NCBI RefSeq assembly: GCF_030268885.1
Contig: NZ_BSSA01000016.1
Location: forward strand, 1-64,000
Length of the DNA stretch: 64,000 nucleotides
Direction: 5' to 3'
Source of the DNA: Kitasatospora phosalacinea
Lineage (GTDB): Bacteria > Actinomycetota > Actinomycetes > Streptomycetales > Streptomycetaceae
A program made the translations under genes and the position numbers. The notes beneath the pieces were generated by a model. It worked only from the letters and a program-made list of their open reading frames with translations. It had not been told where the DNA came from and made no database searches. Shown here piece by piece: positions 8,397-17,229 of the stretch (positions are counted from its first letter, which is position 1; each line of letters opens with the position of its first letter).

Positions 8397-8807
8397 ATGA
8401 GTGGTGACAACACCGGCGACCAGCCGCAAGGCCGTTTCCGCCGCATGCTGAACCGGCTGACCTCCTCCTCCGAGGAGCTCGAGGCCGAGGAGCTGCGGCA
8501 GGACACCGCGGAGGCGGGCTGCACCCCGATCGCCGCCTGCGGCGACCGCGAGGTCGTCACCGTCACGGGCACGCTGCGCACCGTCACGCTCCGCCCGCGC
8601 GCGGGGGTGCCCGCGCTGGAGGCCGAACTGTTCGACGGCACCGAGGCGCTGGACGTGGTGTGGCTGGGGCGGCGCTCGATCGTGGGCATCGAACCGGGCC
8701 GCCGCCTGATCGCCAGCGGCCGGATCAGCCACGCACGCGGGCGCCGCGTGCTCTTCAACCCCCGCTACGAGCTGCGTCCGGTGGGACACGGGAGCGAGTC
8801 CGCGTGA
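8397..8807 (+). CDS. OB-fold nucleic-acid-binding protein
   Basis: A 136-aa protein whose central part (about 40-125) has the five-strand OB pattern seen in RecG-like wedge domains: VVTVTGTLRTVTL, then ALDVVWLGRRSIVGIEPGRR, then ISHARGRRVLFNPRYEL. The start ATG is six bases after a TACCCT -10-like box, so the transcript may be leaderless. It overlaps the following DUF3159 gene by four bases. From memory, the same OB/DUF3159/CeoC/CeoB/APC order occurs in Mycobacterium tuberculosis (Rv2694c to Rv2690c). Its molecular role is unknown. Confidence 0.8.
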   Translation: MSGDNTGDQPQGRFRRMLNRLTSSSEELEAEELRQDTAEAGCTPIAACGDREVVTVTGTLRTVTLRPRAGVPALEAELFDGTEALDVVWLGRRSIVGIEPGRRLIASGRISHARGRRVLFNPRYELRPVGHGSESA

Positions 8808-9559
8808 GCAACGAGGCGATCAGGGTGAGCGCGCACGGCCCGCACGGCCCGCAGGACGACGGGCAGCCCGGCGGGTACGAGCAGCCCGCCGCCGGGCAGG
8901 AGCCCGAGCGGGACGCCTCGAAGGAGGCCGCCGAGACGGTGCTCAAGGCGTTCGGCGGCGTGCGCGGCATGGTCGACATGACGCTGCCCGGCCTGGTGTA
9001 CATCGTCGCGTTCAACATCACCCACAAGGTGCCGGTGGCCGCCTGGTCGGCGCTGGCGCTGTGCGCGGTGTTCGTGGTGGTCCGGCTGGCCCGCCGGGAG
9101 ACCATCCAGCACGCCTTCTCCGGCGTGTTCGGGGTGGCGATCGGCGCCTGGATCTCGATGAAGACCGGCAAGGCCGAGGACTTCTACCTGCCGGGCCTGC
9201 TGTGGAACGTCGGCTACTGCCTGGCGCTGGCGGTCTCCGCGCTGGTGCGCTGGCCGATGATCGGCCTGATGCTCGGCCCGATCACCGGCGAGATGTTCAC
9301 CTGGCGCAAGCAGAACCCTGGCCGACTGGCCGCCTACACGAAGGCGACCTGGGCCTGGGTGCTGATCATGGGCCTGAAGCCGGTGATCCTGTTCCCGCTG
9401 TGGGCCTCCGGGCAGATCAACCTGCTGGGCTGGCTGAAGGTCGCGCTCGGCATCCCGCCGCTGCTGCTGGCGATGTACGTGACCTGGCGGATCCTGCTGA
9501 CCGCGCCGCCGCCGATCAAGGCGGAGCTCGACGCGGACGACGAGGAGCCGCAGAAGTGA
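8804..9559 (+). CDS. DUF3159 family membrane protein
   Basis: A 251-aa polytopic membrane protein of the actinobacterial DUF3159 family. After a ~45-residue Gly/Gln/Glu-rich cytosolic start it has about five or six hydrophobic segments between residues 60 and 235, including PGLVYIVAFNIT and LALCAVFVVVRL. The short charged C-terminus ends AELDADDEEPQK. The GTG at 8804 lies within the stop of the OB-fold gene, so the two are coupled. It sits beside ceoBC in this and other actinomycetes, which hints at a link to ion homeostasis, but no activity is established. Confidence 0.82.
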   Translation: MSNEAIRVSAHGPHGPQDDGQPGGYEQPAAGQEPERDASKEAAETVLKAFGGVRGMVDMTLPGLVYIVAFNITHKVPVAAWSALALCAVFVVVRLARRETIQHAFSGVFGVAIGAWISMKTGKAEDFYLPGLLWNVGYCLALAVSALVRWPMIGLMLGPITGEMFTWRKQNPGRLAAYTKATWAWVLIMGLKPVILFPLWASGQINLLGWLKVALGIPPLLLAMYVTWRILLTAPPPIKAELDADDEEPQK

Positions 9560-9560
9560 C

Positions 9561-9593
9561 CGGAGGGCCCCGCGCGGCGCGCGGGGCCCTCCG
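9561..9593. terminator. Bidirectional terminator
   Basis: A 15-bp perfect stem beginning CGGAGGGCCCCGCGC with a three-base loop lies between the convergent DUF3159 and ceoC genes. Confidence 0.8.
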
Positions 9594-9607
9594 TCGTGCG
9601 GGGCGGG

Positions 9608-10264
9608 TCAGCCGGCCAGCAGCGTCTCCAGCTCCTCCTCGCGCTCCTGGGCGGCGACGAACAGCAGCTCGTCCCCGGCCTCCAGGGTGTCGTTGCCGCT
9701 CGGGACCAGCACCCGGCCCTCGCGGATGATGGTGACCAGCGCGGTGTCCACCGGCCAGGCGACGTCGCCGACCCGGGTGCCGACCAGGTCGGTGTCCGCG
9801 GCGAGGGTCAGCTCGACCAGGTTGGCGTTGCCCTGGGAGAAGCGCATCAGGCGGACCAGGTCGCCGACGCTCACCGCCTCCTCGACCAGCGCCGACATCA
9901 GGCGCGGGGTGGAGACCGCGACGTCCACGCCCCAGGACTCGTTGTACAGCCACTCGTTCTTCGGGTTGTTCACCCGGGCGACCACCCGCGGCACGCCGTA
10001 CTCGGTCTTGGCGAGCAGCGAGACCACCAGGTTGACCTTGTCGTCACCGGTGGCGGCGATCACCACGTGGCAGCGCTGCAGCGCCGCCTCGTCCAGCGAG
10101 GTGATCTCGCAGGCGTCGGCGAGCAGCCACTCGGCGAGCGGGACGCGCTCCACCGAGATGGAGTTCGGGTTCTTGTCGATCAGCAGGACCTCGTGGCCGT
10201 TCTCCAGGAGCTCCCCGGCGATGGAACGGCCGACGGCTCCGGCTCCGGCGATGGCGACGCGCAT
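9608..10264 (-). CDS. ceoC: TrkA-family RCK potassium-transport regulator CeoC
   Basis: A 218-aa peripheral regulator of potassium transport. The N-terminal Rossmann RCK_N domain begins with MRVAIAGAGAVGRSIAGEL (GxGxxG) and has the acidic strand end LLIDKNP. The C-terminal RCK_C (TrkA_C) domain spans about 135-215. Such proteins bind NAD(H)/ATP, and many RCK_C domains bind c-di-AMP (family knowledge). Its ATG shares one base with the stop of ceoB (TGATG), so the pair is co-translated. No TrkH/KtrB membrane subunit is nearby; the divergent APC transporter is the closest candidate partner. Confidence 0.9.
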   Translation of the reverse strand: MRVAIAGAGAVGRSIAGELLENGHEVLLIDKNPNSISVERVPLAEWLLADACEITSLDEAALQRCHVVIAATGDDKVNLVVSLLAKTEYGVPRVVARVNNPKNEWLYNESWGVDVAVSTPRLMSALVEEAVSVGDLVRLMRFSQGNANLVELTLAADTDLVGTRVGDVAWPVDTALVTIIREGRVLVPSGNDTLEAGDELLFVAAQEREEELETLLAG

Positions 10265-10932
10265 CAGTGACCAGCCTCCTCGGGACCCTGGGCGAAGGCC
10301 GCCTCGACCGCGGTCAGTTCGTTGCGGCGCAGCATCACGTGCACCAGGTCGCCCTCCTGGACCACCATCTGCGGGGTGGGCAGCACACCCTCGCCGACCC
10401 GGGTGACGAACGCCACCCGGACCCCGGCGGCCTCCTCCAGCTCGGCGAGCCGGTGGCCGATCCAGGACGGGGCGAACGCGACCTCGGCCAGCTGCACGGC
10501 GCCCGACGGGTCCTGCCAGAGCGGCTCGGCGCCGCTGGGCAGCAGCCGGCGCAGCATCTGGTCGGCCGTCCAGCGGACGGTGGCGACGGTCGGGATGCCC
10601 AGGCGCTGGTACACCTCGGCGCGGCGCGGGTCGTAGATGCGGGCCGCGACGTGCTCGACGCCGAAGTTCTCGCGGGCCACCCGGGCCGCGATGATGTTGG
10701 AGTTGTCGCCGCTGGAGACGGCGGCGAAGGCGCCCGCCTCCTCGATGCCGGCCTCCTTCAGGGTGTCCTGGTCGAAGCCGACGCCGGTGACCCGGCGGCC
10801 GTTGAAGCCCGCGCCGAGCCGACGGAAGGCCGTCGGGTCCTGGTCGATGACCGCGACCGAGTGGCCTTGTTTCTCGAGCGTTCTGGCGAGGGCGGAGCCT
10901 ACGCGTCCGCAGCCCATGATGACGATGTGCAC
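10264..10932 (-). CDS. ceoB: TrkA-family RCK potassium-transport regulator CeoB
   Basis: A 222-aa RCK protein, the first gene of the ceoBC pair. The Rossmann motif MHIVIMGCGRVGSALART is followed by VAVIDQDP. An RCK_C domain occupies about 135-215, ending in the LVHVMLRR strand. The GTG start follows GAGGTAGG. Paralogous to the next gene, it probably forms mixed assemblies with it. The gene is divergent from the KimA-like transporter, with ~240 bp between the two starts. Confidence 0.9.
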   Translation of the reverse strand: MHIVIMGCGRVGSALARTLEKQGHSVAVIDQDPTAFRRLGAGFNGRRVTGVGFDQDTLKEAGIEEAGAFAAVSSGDNSNIIAARVARENFGVEHVAARIYDPRRAEVYQRLGIPTVATVRWTADQMLRRLLPSGAEPLWQDPSGAVQLAEVAFAPSWIGHRLAELEEAAGVRVAFVTRVGEGVLPTPQMVVQEGDLVHVMLRRNELTAVEAAFAQGPEEAGH

Positions 10933-11171
10933 GCGCCTACCTCACCCGGTCCGTTGGGGTCATGACCTGCGTAAACACCGCTCATCGTCCTTCCGTGCCC
11001 GCGATTTCGGGGGCGTTTCGTCGACCGCGCCTGTGATCCGACGCGAGGGGCAACTCGGTGTTGCCCGCAAACCCTTCTGTCGACACGCTAGCCGGTCCGC
11101 CGAACACAGTCGCGACCAAGGTGGCCCCGCGAGGCATCCGGTGCCATCGGGAGCCCTTACGATTCCTTGCT

Positions 11172-13256
11172 GTGCCTATGCCTGCTGACCTACCGAAACG
11201 CATCCTGATCGGGCGTGCGCTGCGCAGCGACAAGCTGGGGGAGACCCTCCTCCCCAAGCGAATCGCGCTGCCGGTGTTCGCCTCGGACGCGCTCTCCTCC
11301 GTCGCGTACGCGCCCGAGGAGATCCTGTTGACGCTGTCGCTGGCCGGTGCCTCGGCCATCCACTTCTCGTGGCAGATCGGCGTCGTGGTCGCCATCGTGA
11401 TGCTCGCGGTGGTCGCGTCGTACCGGCAGAACGTGCACGCCTATCCCAGCGGAGGCGGTGACTACGAGGTCGCGACCGTCAACCACGGGTCGAACTCCGG
11501 CCTGGTGGTGGCGAGCGCGCTGATGGTCGACTACATCCTCACCGTGGCGGTGTCGACCACCTCCGGCGTGGCCAACGTGGTCTCGGCGGTGCCCGCGCTG
11601 CGCGGGCACGAGATGGCGCTGTCGGTGTTCCTGGTCATCCTGCTGATGGGCATGAACCTGCGCGGCGTGCGCGAGTCCGGTTCGGCGTTCGCCGTGCCGA
11701 CGTACGCCTTCATGGTCGGCGTGATCGGCATGGTGGTCTACGGCCTGGTCCGGCACTTCGGGTTCGGGGCCGAGCTGCCCGCGGAGAGCGCCTCGTACCA
11801 CCTGGCGGCGACGCCCGGCAACGACTCGCTGGCCGGGTTCGCGCTGGTGTTCCTGCTGCTGAAGGCGTTCTCCTCGGGCTGTGCGGCGCTGACCGGTGTG
11901 GAGGCGATCTCCAACGGCGTGCCCGCGTTCCGCAAGCCGAAGAGCAAGAACGCGGCGACCACGCTGCTGATGATGGCCACCATCGCCGTGACGATGTTCA
12001 TGGGCATCATCTACCTCGCCCACCTGACCGGCACGCAGATGGCCGAGAACCCGACCGAGCAGCTGGTCGGCGCGCCCGCGGACTACCACCAGAAGACCGT
12101 GCTGGCGCAGATCTCCGAGGCGGTCTTCTCCAACTTCACGCCCGGCTTCTACTTCGTCGCCGCCACCACCGGCCTGATCCTGGTGCTGGCCGCGAACACC
12201 GCGTTCAACGGCTTCCCGGTGCTCGGCTCGATCCTCGCCCAGGACCGCTACCTGCCGCGGCAGCTGCACACCCGCGGCGACCGGCTCGCCTTCTCCAACG
12301 GCATCGTGCTGCTGGCCGGTGCGGCGATCCTGTTCATCGTGGCGTTCGGCGCCGACCCGAACCGGCTGATCCAGCTGTACATCGTCGGCGTCTTCGTGGC
12401 CTTCAACATGAGCCAGTCCGGCATGATCCGGCACTGGACCAGGCTGCTGCGCACCGAGACCGACCCGAAGAAGCGCGCCCACATGCAGCGCAGCCGGGCG
12501 ATCAACGCCTTCGGCCTGGTGATGACCATGGCCGTGCTGATCGTGGTGCTCGCCACCAAGATCGGCCACGCCTGGATCGCGATCGCCCTGATGGTCGTGC
12601 TGTTCGTGCTGATGAAGGCGATCCGCCGCCACTACGACCGGGTCAGCACCGAGCTCAAGGCCGCCGAGGAGCCCGACGACGTCGCCCCGCCGACCCGGGT
12701 GCACGCCATCGTGCTGGTCTCCAAGCTGCACAAGCCCGCGCTGCGCGCCCTCGCGTACGCCCGCCTGGCCCGGGCCCAGACCCTGGAGGCCGTCACCGTC
12801 AACGTCGACCCGGCGGACACCGCGGCGCTGCGCCAGGACTGGGAGGAGCGCGGCCTCGACGTGCCGCTGAAGGTCCTCGACTCGCCCTACCGCGAGGTCA
12901 CCGGGCCGGTGCTGGAGTACGTCAAGAACCTGCGCCGCTCCAGCCCGCGCGACGTGGTCGCCGTCTACATCCCCGAGTACGTGGTCGGCCACTGGTACGA
13001 GCACCTGCTGCACAACCAGAGCGCGCTGCGGCTCAAGGGACGCCTGCTGTTCAAGCCCGGCGTGATGGTGACCTCCGTACCCTGGCAGTTGGAGTCCTCG
13101 GAGCGGCGCAAGGCGCCCAAGGCGTGGTCCGCGCCCGGCGCGGTGCGCCGCGGCGAGCCGCGGCGGCGGCCGACGGCGGGCGGGTCGGGCGATCCGGCCG
13201 GTTCCGGCGGCCGGGCCGACGGGTCGAGCGGGGCGGACGCCGCGTCGCGCGACTGA
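11172..13256 (+). CDS. APC-superfamily transporter, KimA-like (probable K+ importer)
   Basis: A 694-aa membrane transporter usually labelled amino-acid permease. Its sequence follows the KimA potassium/proton symporter pattern remembered from Bacillus: FLIG/ILIG..L.S near the start, SDALSSVAYAPEEI, YRQNVHAYPSGGGDYEV, LLKAFSSGCAALTGVEAIS, FSNGIVLL, and a cytosolic C-terminal domain ending HNQSALRLKGRLLF. Twelve membrane segments fill about residues 40-480; the soluble tail (500-640) resembles the c-di-AMP-binding domain of KimA. The last ~50 residues are disordered Gly/Arg/Ala. The start GTG lies eight bases after a TACGAT -10-like box; ATG 11178 is the alternative. Divergent ceoBC supports a potassium role (inference). 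Confidence 0.85.
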   Translation: MPMPADLPKRILIGRALRSDKLGETLLPKRIALPVFASDALSSVAYAPEEILLTLSLAGASAIHFSWQIGVVVAIVMLAVVASYRQNVHAYPSGGGDYEVATVNHGSNSGLVVASALMVDYILTVAVSTTSGVANVVSAVPALRGHEMALSVFLVILLMGMNLRGVRESGSAFAVPTYAFMVGVIGMVVYGLVRHFGFGAELPAESASYHLAATPGNDSLAGFALVFLLLKAFSSGCAALTGVEAISNGVPAFRKPKSKNAATTLLMMATIAVTMFMGIIYLAHLTGTQMAENPTEQLVGAPADYHQKTVLAQISEAVFSNFTPGFYFVAATTGLILVLAANTAFNGFPVLGSILAQDRYLPRQLHTRGDRLAFSNGIVLLAGAAILFIVAFGADPNRLIQLYIVGVFVAFNMSQSGMIRHWTRLLRTETDPKKRAHMQRSRAINAFGLVMTMAVLIVVLATKIGHAWIAIALMVVLFVLMKAIRRHYDRVSTELKAAEEPDDVAPPTRVHAIVLVSKLHKPALRALAYARLARAQTLEAVTVNVDPADTAALRQDWEERGLDVPLKVLDSPYREVTGPVLEYVKNLRRSSPRDVVAVYIPEYVVGHWYEHLLHNQSALRLKGRLLFKPGVMVTSVPWQLESSERRKAPKAWSAPGAVRRGEPRRRPTAGGSGDPAGSGGRADGSSGADAASRD

Positions 13257-13405
13257 GCGCCCGCGCTGCCCGTCCGGCCCCCGGATGGCCTTCAATGGGC
13301 CCGTGGCGGATCGTTCCCGGTCCGCCGCGGGCCGCCGTGTTCGCGCCCGCCGCACGGTGCTCCACCCGTTTGTGTCCCGCTGTCTCCCGTAAGGAAGCGA
13401 CCCCC

Positions 13406-15118
13406 GTGACCCGCAACAACCCGCCCCGCTCCTCCGGTCGCCAGGGCCGCCCCGGCCGCACGTCCGGCGCCAAGCCGGGGCAGGTCGCGCACCCGCGCTG
13501 GAGCAGCCGGCCCGCCCGGCCCGAAGCCACCGACCGGGAGGGCAACACCGCCCGCAGCCTGCCGCCGGTGCCGGGCGAGCAGCGTCCGGAGAAGCCCGCG
13601 AAGACCACGAAGGCCGCTCCGCAGGAGGGGGCCCCGAAGCAGCAGCGCGCCCCGAAGCAGCAGCGCGCCCCGAAGCAGGAGCGCGCCCCGAAGCAGCAGG
13701 CCGCCGCGCCGGGCGAGGGCGGGAGGAAGCCGGCCCGGCAGGGGCGCAAGCCCGGGGCGGTGCGGCCGCCGAAGGCGCTGCGGCCCGCCCAGCCGGTGCT
13801 GCGGCAGCCCTCCGGGGACCCGCTGGTCGGCGAGCGCTACGAGGTCGAGGTCGGGCCGGTCGCGCACGGCGGCCACTGCGTGGCCCGGCACGAGGGCCGG
13901 GTGCTGTTCGTCCGGCACGCGCTGCCCGGCGAGCGGGTGGTCGTGCAGGTCACCGACGGCACCACCACCTCGCGCTTCCTGCGGGCCGACGCGGTGGAGG
14001 TGCTGGAGGCCGCCAAGGACCGGATCGAGGCGCCCTGCCCGTTCTCCGGCCCCGGCCGCTGCGGCGGCTGCGACTGGCAGCACGTCACCCCCGGCGGGCA
14101 GCGCAAGCTCAAGGCCGCCGTCCTCACCGAGCAGCTCGCCAAGCTGGCCGGCCTCACCCCCGAGGAGGCGCACTGGGACGGCTCGGTCGAACCGGTCGGC
14201 GGCAAGCTCCCCGCGGGCGAGGTCCCGGCCTGGCGCACCCGGGTCCAGTACGCGGTGGACGAGGAGGGCGTGATCGGCCTGCGCAAGCACCGCTCGCACG
14301 ACGTCCAGCCGATCGACCGCTGCCTGATCGCGGCGCCCGGGGTGAGCGAGCTCGGCGTCGAGTCCCGCGACTGGACCGGGGTGGCCGCGGTGGAGGCGAT
14401 CGCCGCCTCCGGCTCCTCCGACCGGCAGGTGATCCTGCGGCCGCGGCCCGGCGAGCAGCTGCCGCTGGTCGAGCTGGACCGCGAGACCTCCATCGCCCGG
14501 ATCGACGAGCAGGACCTGTTCCACCGCGTCCACGGCCGCACCTTCGTCCGCGAGCGCGCCGCCGGCCGCACCTGGCGGGTCTCCGAGGGCGGCTTCTGGC
14601 AGATCCACCCCGAGGCCCCCGACACCCTGGTCGACGCCGTCCTCACCGGCCTCGACCCGCAGTGGGGCGAGAGCGCGCTCGACCTGTACTGCGGCGTCGG
14701 CCTGTTCGCGGGCGCGCTCGCCGAACGGGTCGGCGAGGAGGGCGCGGTGCTCGGCATCGAGTCCGGCAAGCAGGCGGTGGCCGACGCCCGGCACAACCTG
14801 GCCGCGCTGGAGCAGGTCCGGATCGAGTGCGACAAGGTCGAGACCCTGCTGCCCCGCACCGGCATCACCTCCACCGACCTGATCGTCCTCGACCCCCCGC
14901 GCTCCGGCGCGGGCCGCGACACCGTCGCCCACCTCAGCTCCCTGGAGGCCCGCCGGATCGCCTACGTCGCCTGCGACCCGGCCGCCCTCGCCCGCGACCT
15001 GGCCTTCTTCCGCGAGGGCGGCTACCGGCCGGTCTCGCTGCGGGCCTTCGACCTGTTCCCGATGACCCAGCACTTCGAGTGCGTCGCCATCCTGGAGCCG
15101 GTCGAGCAGGGCCGCTGA
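13406..15118 (+). CDS. Class I SAM-dependent RNA methyltransferase (TrmA/RlmD-like)
   Basis: A 570-aa RNA (uracil-5-)methyltransferase. After a ~130-residue basic, Pro/Gln/Arg-rich extension comes a TRAM domain (about 145-200). A Cys cluster typical of the [4Fe-4S] site follows (CPFSGPGRCGGCDWQ, about 211-225), then the SAM domain with LDLYCGVGLFAGAL, LDPPRSGAG and catalytic Cys in YVACDPAALARDL. GTG 13406 is preceded by AAGGAAG. The N-terminal extension contains four tandem 6-residue repeats (APKQQR). The target (tRNA U54 or 23S rRNA) cannot be told from sequence. Its place after the APC transporter matches the mycobacterial order (Rv2689c-Rv2690c, recalled). Confidence 0.88.
   Translation: MTRNNPPRSSGRQGRPGRTSGAKPGQVAHPRWSSRPARPEATDREGNTARSLPPVPGEQRPEKPAKTTKAAPQEGAPKQQRAPKQQRAPKQERAPKQQAAAPGEGGRKPARQGRKPGAVRPPKALRPAQPVLRQPSGDPLVGERYEVEVGPVAHGGHCVARHEGRVLFVRHALPGERVVVQVTDGTTTSRFLRADAVEVLEAAKDRIEAPCPFSGPGRCGGCDWQHVTPGGQRKLKAAVLTEQLAKLAGLTPEEAHWDGSVEPVGGKLPAGEVPAWRTRVQYAVDEEGVIGLRKHRSHDVQPIDRCLIAAPGVSELGVESRDWTGVAAVEAIAASGSSDRQVILRPRPGEQLPLVELDRETSIARIDEQDLFHRVHGRTFVRERAAGRTWRVSEGGFWQIHPEAPDTLVDAVLTGLDPQWGESALDLYCGVGLFAGALAERVGEEGAVLGIESGKQAVADARHNLAALEQVRIECDKVETLLPRTGITSTDLIVLDPPRSGAGRDTVAHLSSLEARRIAYVACDPAALARDLAFFREGGYRPVSLRAFDLFPMTQHFECVAILEPVEQGR
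13631..13702 (+). repeat. Four 18-bp tandem repeats, coding
   Basis: Four in-frame copies of an 18-bp unit beginning GCCCCGAAGCAG encode Ala-Pro-Lys-Gln-Gln-Arg in the basic N-terminal arm of the RNA methyltransferase. Only the last two copies carry small changes. Confidence 0.9.
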
Positions 15119-15263
15119 CCCGCCGTCGGCACCGGGTGCCACCACCCGGTGCCGCCACCGGTGCCGACGGGCCGGCGCCGACGGACCGGTCGGGGAGAAC
15201 CGGCGGGGGGAGAATCGGCGTTCGGGTTGAAGCGGCCGATGCAGCCGCCCCATCCTTGCTGCC

Positions 15264-17084
15264 ATGCCGCTCGCCTTCCCGCCCGACGCGTCCCGTCCGC
15301 CCGGCTACGCGTACGACTGGGCCCTGGTCGACGTCGAGACGTCCGGCCTGGTCGCCCGGCGCGACCGGGTCCTCTCGATCGCCGTGCTGACCTTCGGGCC
15401 GGACGGGGTGCAGAGCGGGGAGTACTCCACCCTGCTCGATCCGGGCTGCGATCCGGGGCCGGTGCACGTCCACGGCCTGACGGCGGAGCGGTTGCGCGGC
15501 GCCCCGACCTTCGAGCAGGTGGCCGACCGGATCGGGGCGCTCCTGCGCGGCCGGGTCATGGTGGCCCACAACGCCCAGTTCGACTACGACTTCCTGGCCC
15601 ACGAGTTCGCCCGGGCCCGGCTGCACCTGCCCGTCGACCGGCGCCTGTGCACCCTGGCCCTGAACCGGCGGGTGGAACCGCCGGTGGCCGGCCTCGGCCT
15701 GGCGGCCCTCGCCGAGCACTACGGCGTGCCGCAGACCAGGGCGCACGACGCGCTGGACGACGCGCGCGTCCTCGCGGGGGTGTTCCGCGCCTCCCTGGCC
15801 GAGGCCGTGCGGCTGGGGGTCCCGCTGCCGCTGGTGGCCTGTCCGCCCCGGCAGGACCCGCGGTTCGCGCCGAAGCCGCCGAAGACGCCGTGCGCCTACC
15901 GGAACCCGGGCCGTCCGGCGTCCGGTGGACCGCTGGTCCAGGGCATGAAGGTGGCCTTCACGGGCGAGAGCACCGTCCCCCGGGCGGAGTTGGTGGCCCG
16001 GGCCGTCGACGCGGGCCTGAACGTCATGTCGTCGGTCAGTCGACACACCGGCGTCCTGGTCACCAACGACGTGGTCTCGGGTTCCGCCAAGGCGCGGCGG
16101 GCGATCGCGGAGGGCGTCACGGTCGTCGACGAGCGGGCCTTCCTCGGGCTGCTGGAGCGGGTGCGGCCCGGGACGCTCCACGAGGGACCGGCCGCGCCAC
16201 CGACCGCGCCCGCCGAGGCCCCCGCGCCCGTGGCCGCGGCGGCGCCCGCACCCCCGCGGCGGCCCGGGGCACCGTACGCGGCCAAGCCGTTCGGCCGCCG
16301 CAGGGTGCTCGTGCTGGGCGGCACCCACGAGGAGGCGTCCGCGGTGCGGGCCAGGGCCGTCGAGCTGGGCGGGACGGCCGCGATCAACCTCTCGGCCGGG
16401 GTCACCGACGTCGTCCTCCTCCCCGGCGGCGAGCGCGACCGCCGGATGACCCGGGTCGCAACGCTGGGCATCCCGGTGCACCCGCGCGAATGGCTCGGCG
16501 CCCCCGCCGCGGAGCCGGCCGGAGTCCCCGCCCGGGGCACCGCGGAGCACCGGGACGGCACGGCGGCCGAGGTGCTGCCGCGCGGCGGGGTCATCGACCT
16601 CCCGGCCGCCGGGCAGTGGCACGTGGCCGCCTCCTGGGCGCAGCAGACGGGCTGCGAGATCGACGTCGTCGCCTTCGTCCTCGACGGGGACGAACAGGTC
16701 GCCTGCGACGAGGACTTCGTCTTCTACGGCGCCCCGGAGAGTCCGGGCGGGTCGGTCCGCCTCCTCTGCGACGGCCCGACCGAGCAGACCGTCGCCGTCG
16801 ACCTCGCAGCGCTGCCGCCCGCCGCCCGCCGGATCGCGATCGCCGCCGCCATCGACGGGACGGACACCTTCGGGGACGTCGGAGCGGTCCAGGTGGCCCT
16901 CGCCCCGGGCGCCGACGCACCGGTCGTCGCCCAGGCCACGTTGGACGCCGCCACCAGCGAGCGCACCCTGCTCCTGGCCGAGGTCTACCGCCGCGGTCCG
17001 CGGTGGCGCTTCCGCGCCGTCGGCCAGGGCTACGACCACGGCCTGGAGGCCCTGGTGCGCGGGTACGGCGTCGAGGTGGAGTAG
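15264..17084 (+). CDS. DEDDh exonuclease-BRCT-TerD fusion protein
   Basis: A 606-aa multidomain protein. Residues 15-175 are a DEDDh 3'-5' exonuclease (DnaQ/epsilon-like): WALVDVETSG (Exo I), VMVAHNAQFDYDFL (Exo II), and AHDALDDARVLAGVF with the catalytic His (Exo III). Residues about 225-300 form a BRCT domain (MKVAFTGES, then VLVTNDVVSGSAKARRA). After a Pro/Ala linker, 345-415 look like a second, weaker BRCT domain (VLVLGGTHEEAS). The C-terminal ~175 residues are a TerD-like domain with Ca-binding-type acidic loops (EIDVVAFVLD, then DEDFVFYG). The combination suggests DNA processing linked to the Ter stress response (inference). The ATG start has weak RBS support. Confidence 0.85.
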   Translation: MPLAFPPDASRPPGYAYDWALVDVETSGLVARRDRVLSIAVLTFGPDGVQSGEYSTLLDPGCDPGPVHVHGLTAERLRGAPTFEQVADRIGALLRGRVMVAHNAQFDYDFLAHEFARARLHLPVDRRLCTLALNRRVEPPVAGLGLAALAEHYGVPQTRAHDALDDARVLAGVFRASLAEAVRLGVPLPLVACPPRQDPRFAPKPPKTPCAYRNPGRPASGGPLVQGMKVAFTGESTVPRAELVARAVDAGLNVMSSVSRHTGVLVTNDVVSGSAKARRAIAEGVTVVDERAFLGLLERVRPGTLHEGPAAPPTAPAEAPAPVAAAAPAPPRRPGAPYAAKPFGRRRVLVLGGTHEEASAVRARAVELGGTAAINLSAGVTDVVLLPGGERDRRMTRVATLGIPVHPREWLGAPAAEPAGVPARGTAEHRDGTAAEVLPRGGVIDLPAAGQWHVAASWAQQTGCEIDVVAFVLDGDEQVACDEDFVFYGAPESPGGSVRLLCDGPTEQTVAVDLAALPPAARRIAIAAAIDGTDTFGDVGAVQVALAPGADAPVVAQATLDAATSERTLLLAEVYRRGPRWRFRAVGQGYDHGLEALVRGYGVEVE

Positions 17085-17195
17085 TCCCGTTCCGGGACGC
17101 TCCCGGTGTCCGTCGGCGGATCGGGACGCGCGGCCGGTTTTCGCGGGGGCGCGGGCGGACATGGTGGGGGAGCGGGGGACGGCCGGTTTGCGCCC

Positions 17196-17224
17196 TTGTT
17201 GTGCTAGCACCTCGGCGCTAGCGT
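17196..17224 (+). promoter_or_regulatory. Promoter and twin palindromes of the toxin-antitoxin-like operon
   Basis: TTGTTG (17196-17201) and TAGCGT (17219-17224) are separated by exactly 17 bp. Two palindromes with a common GCTAGC core, GTGCTAGCAC (17201-17210) and CGCTAGCG (17216-17223), lie over the spacer and the -10 box. Repeated short palindromes over the promoter are the usual autoregulatory operator of RHH antitoxins (inference). Confidence 0.6.
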
Positions 17225-17229
17225 GAAGT

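Noticed and set aside
13631..13702. Tandem 18-bp repeats as a mobile or regulatory array
   Set aside because: They are in frame inside the RNA methyltransferase gene and encode a basic peptide repeat.
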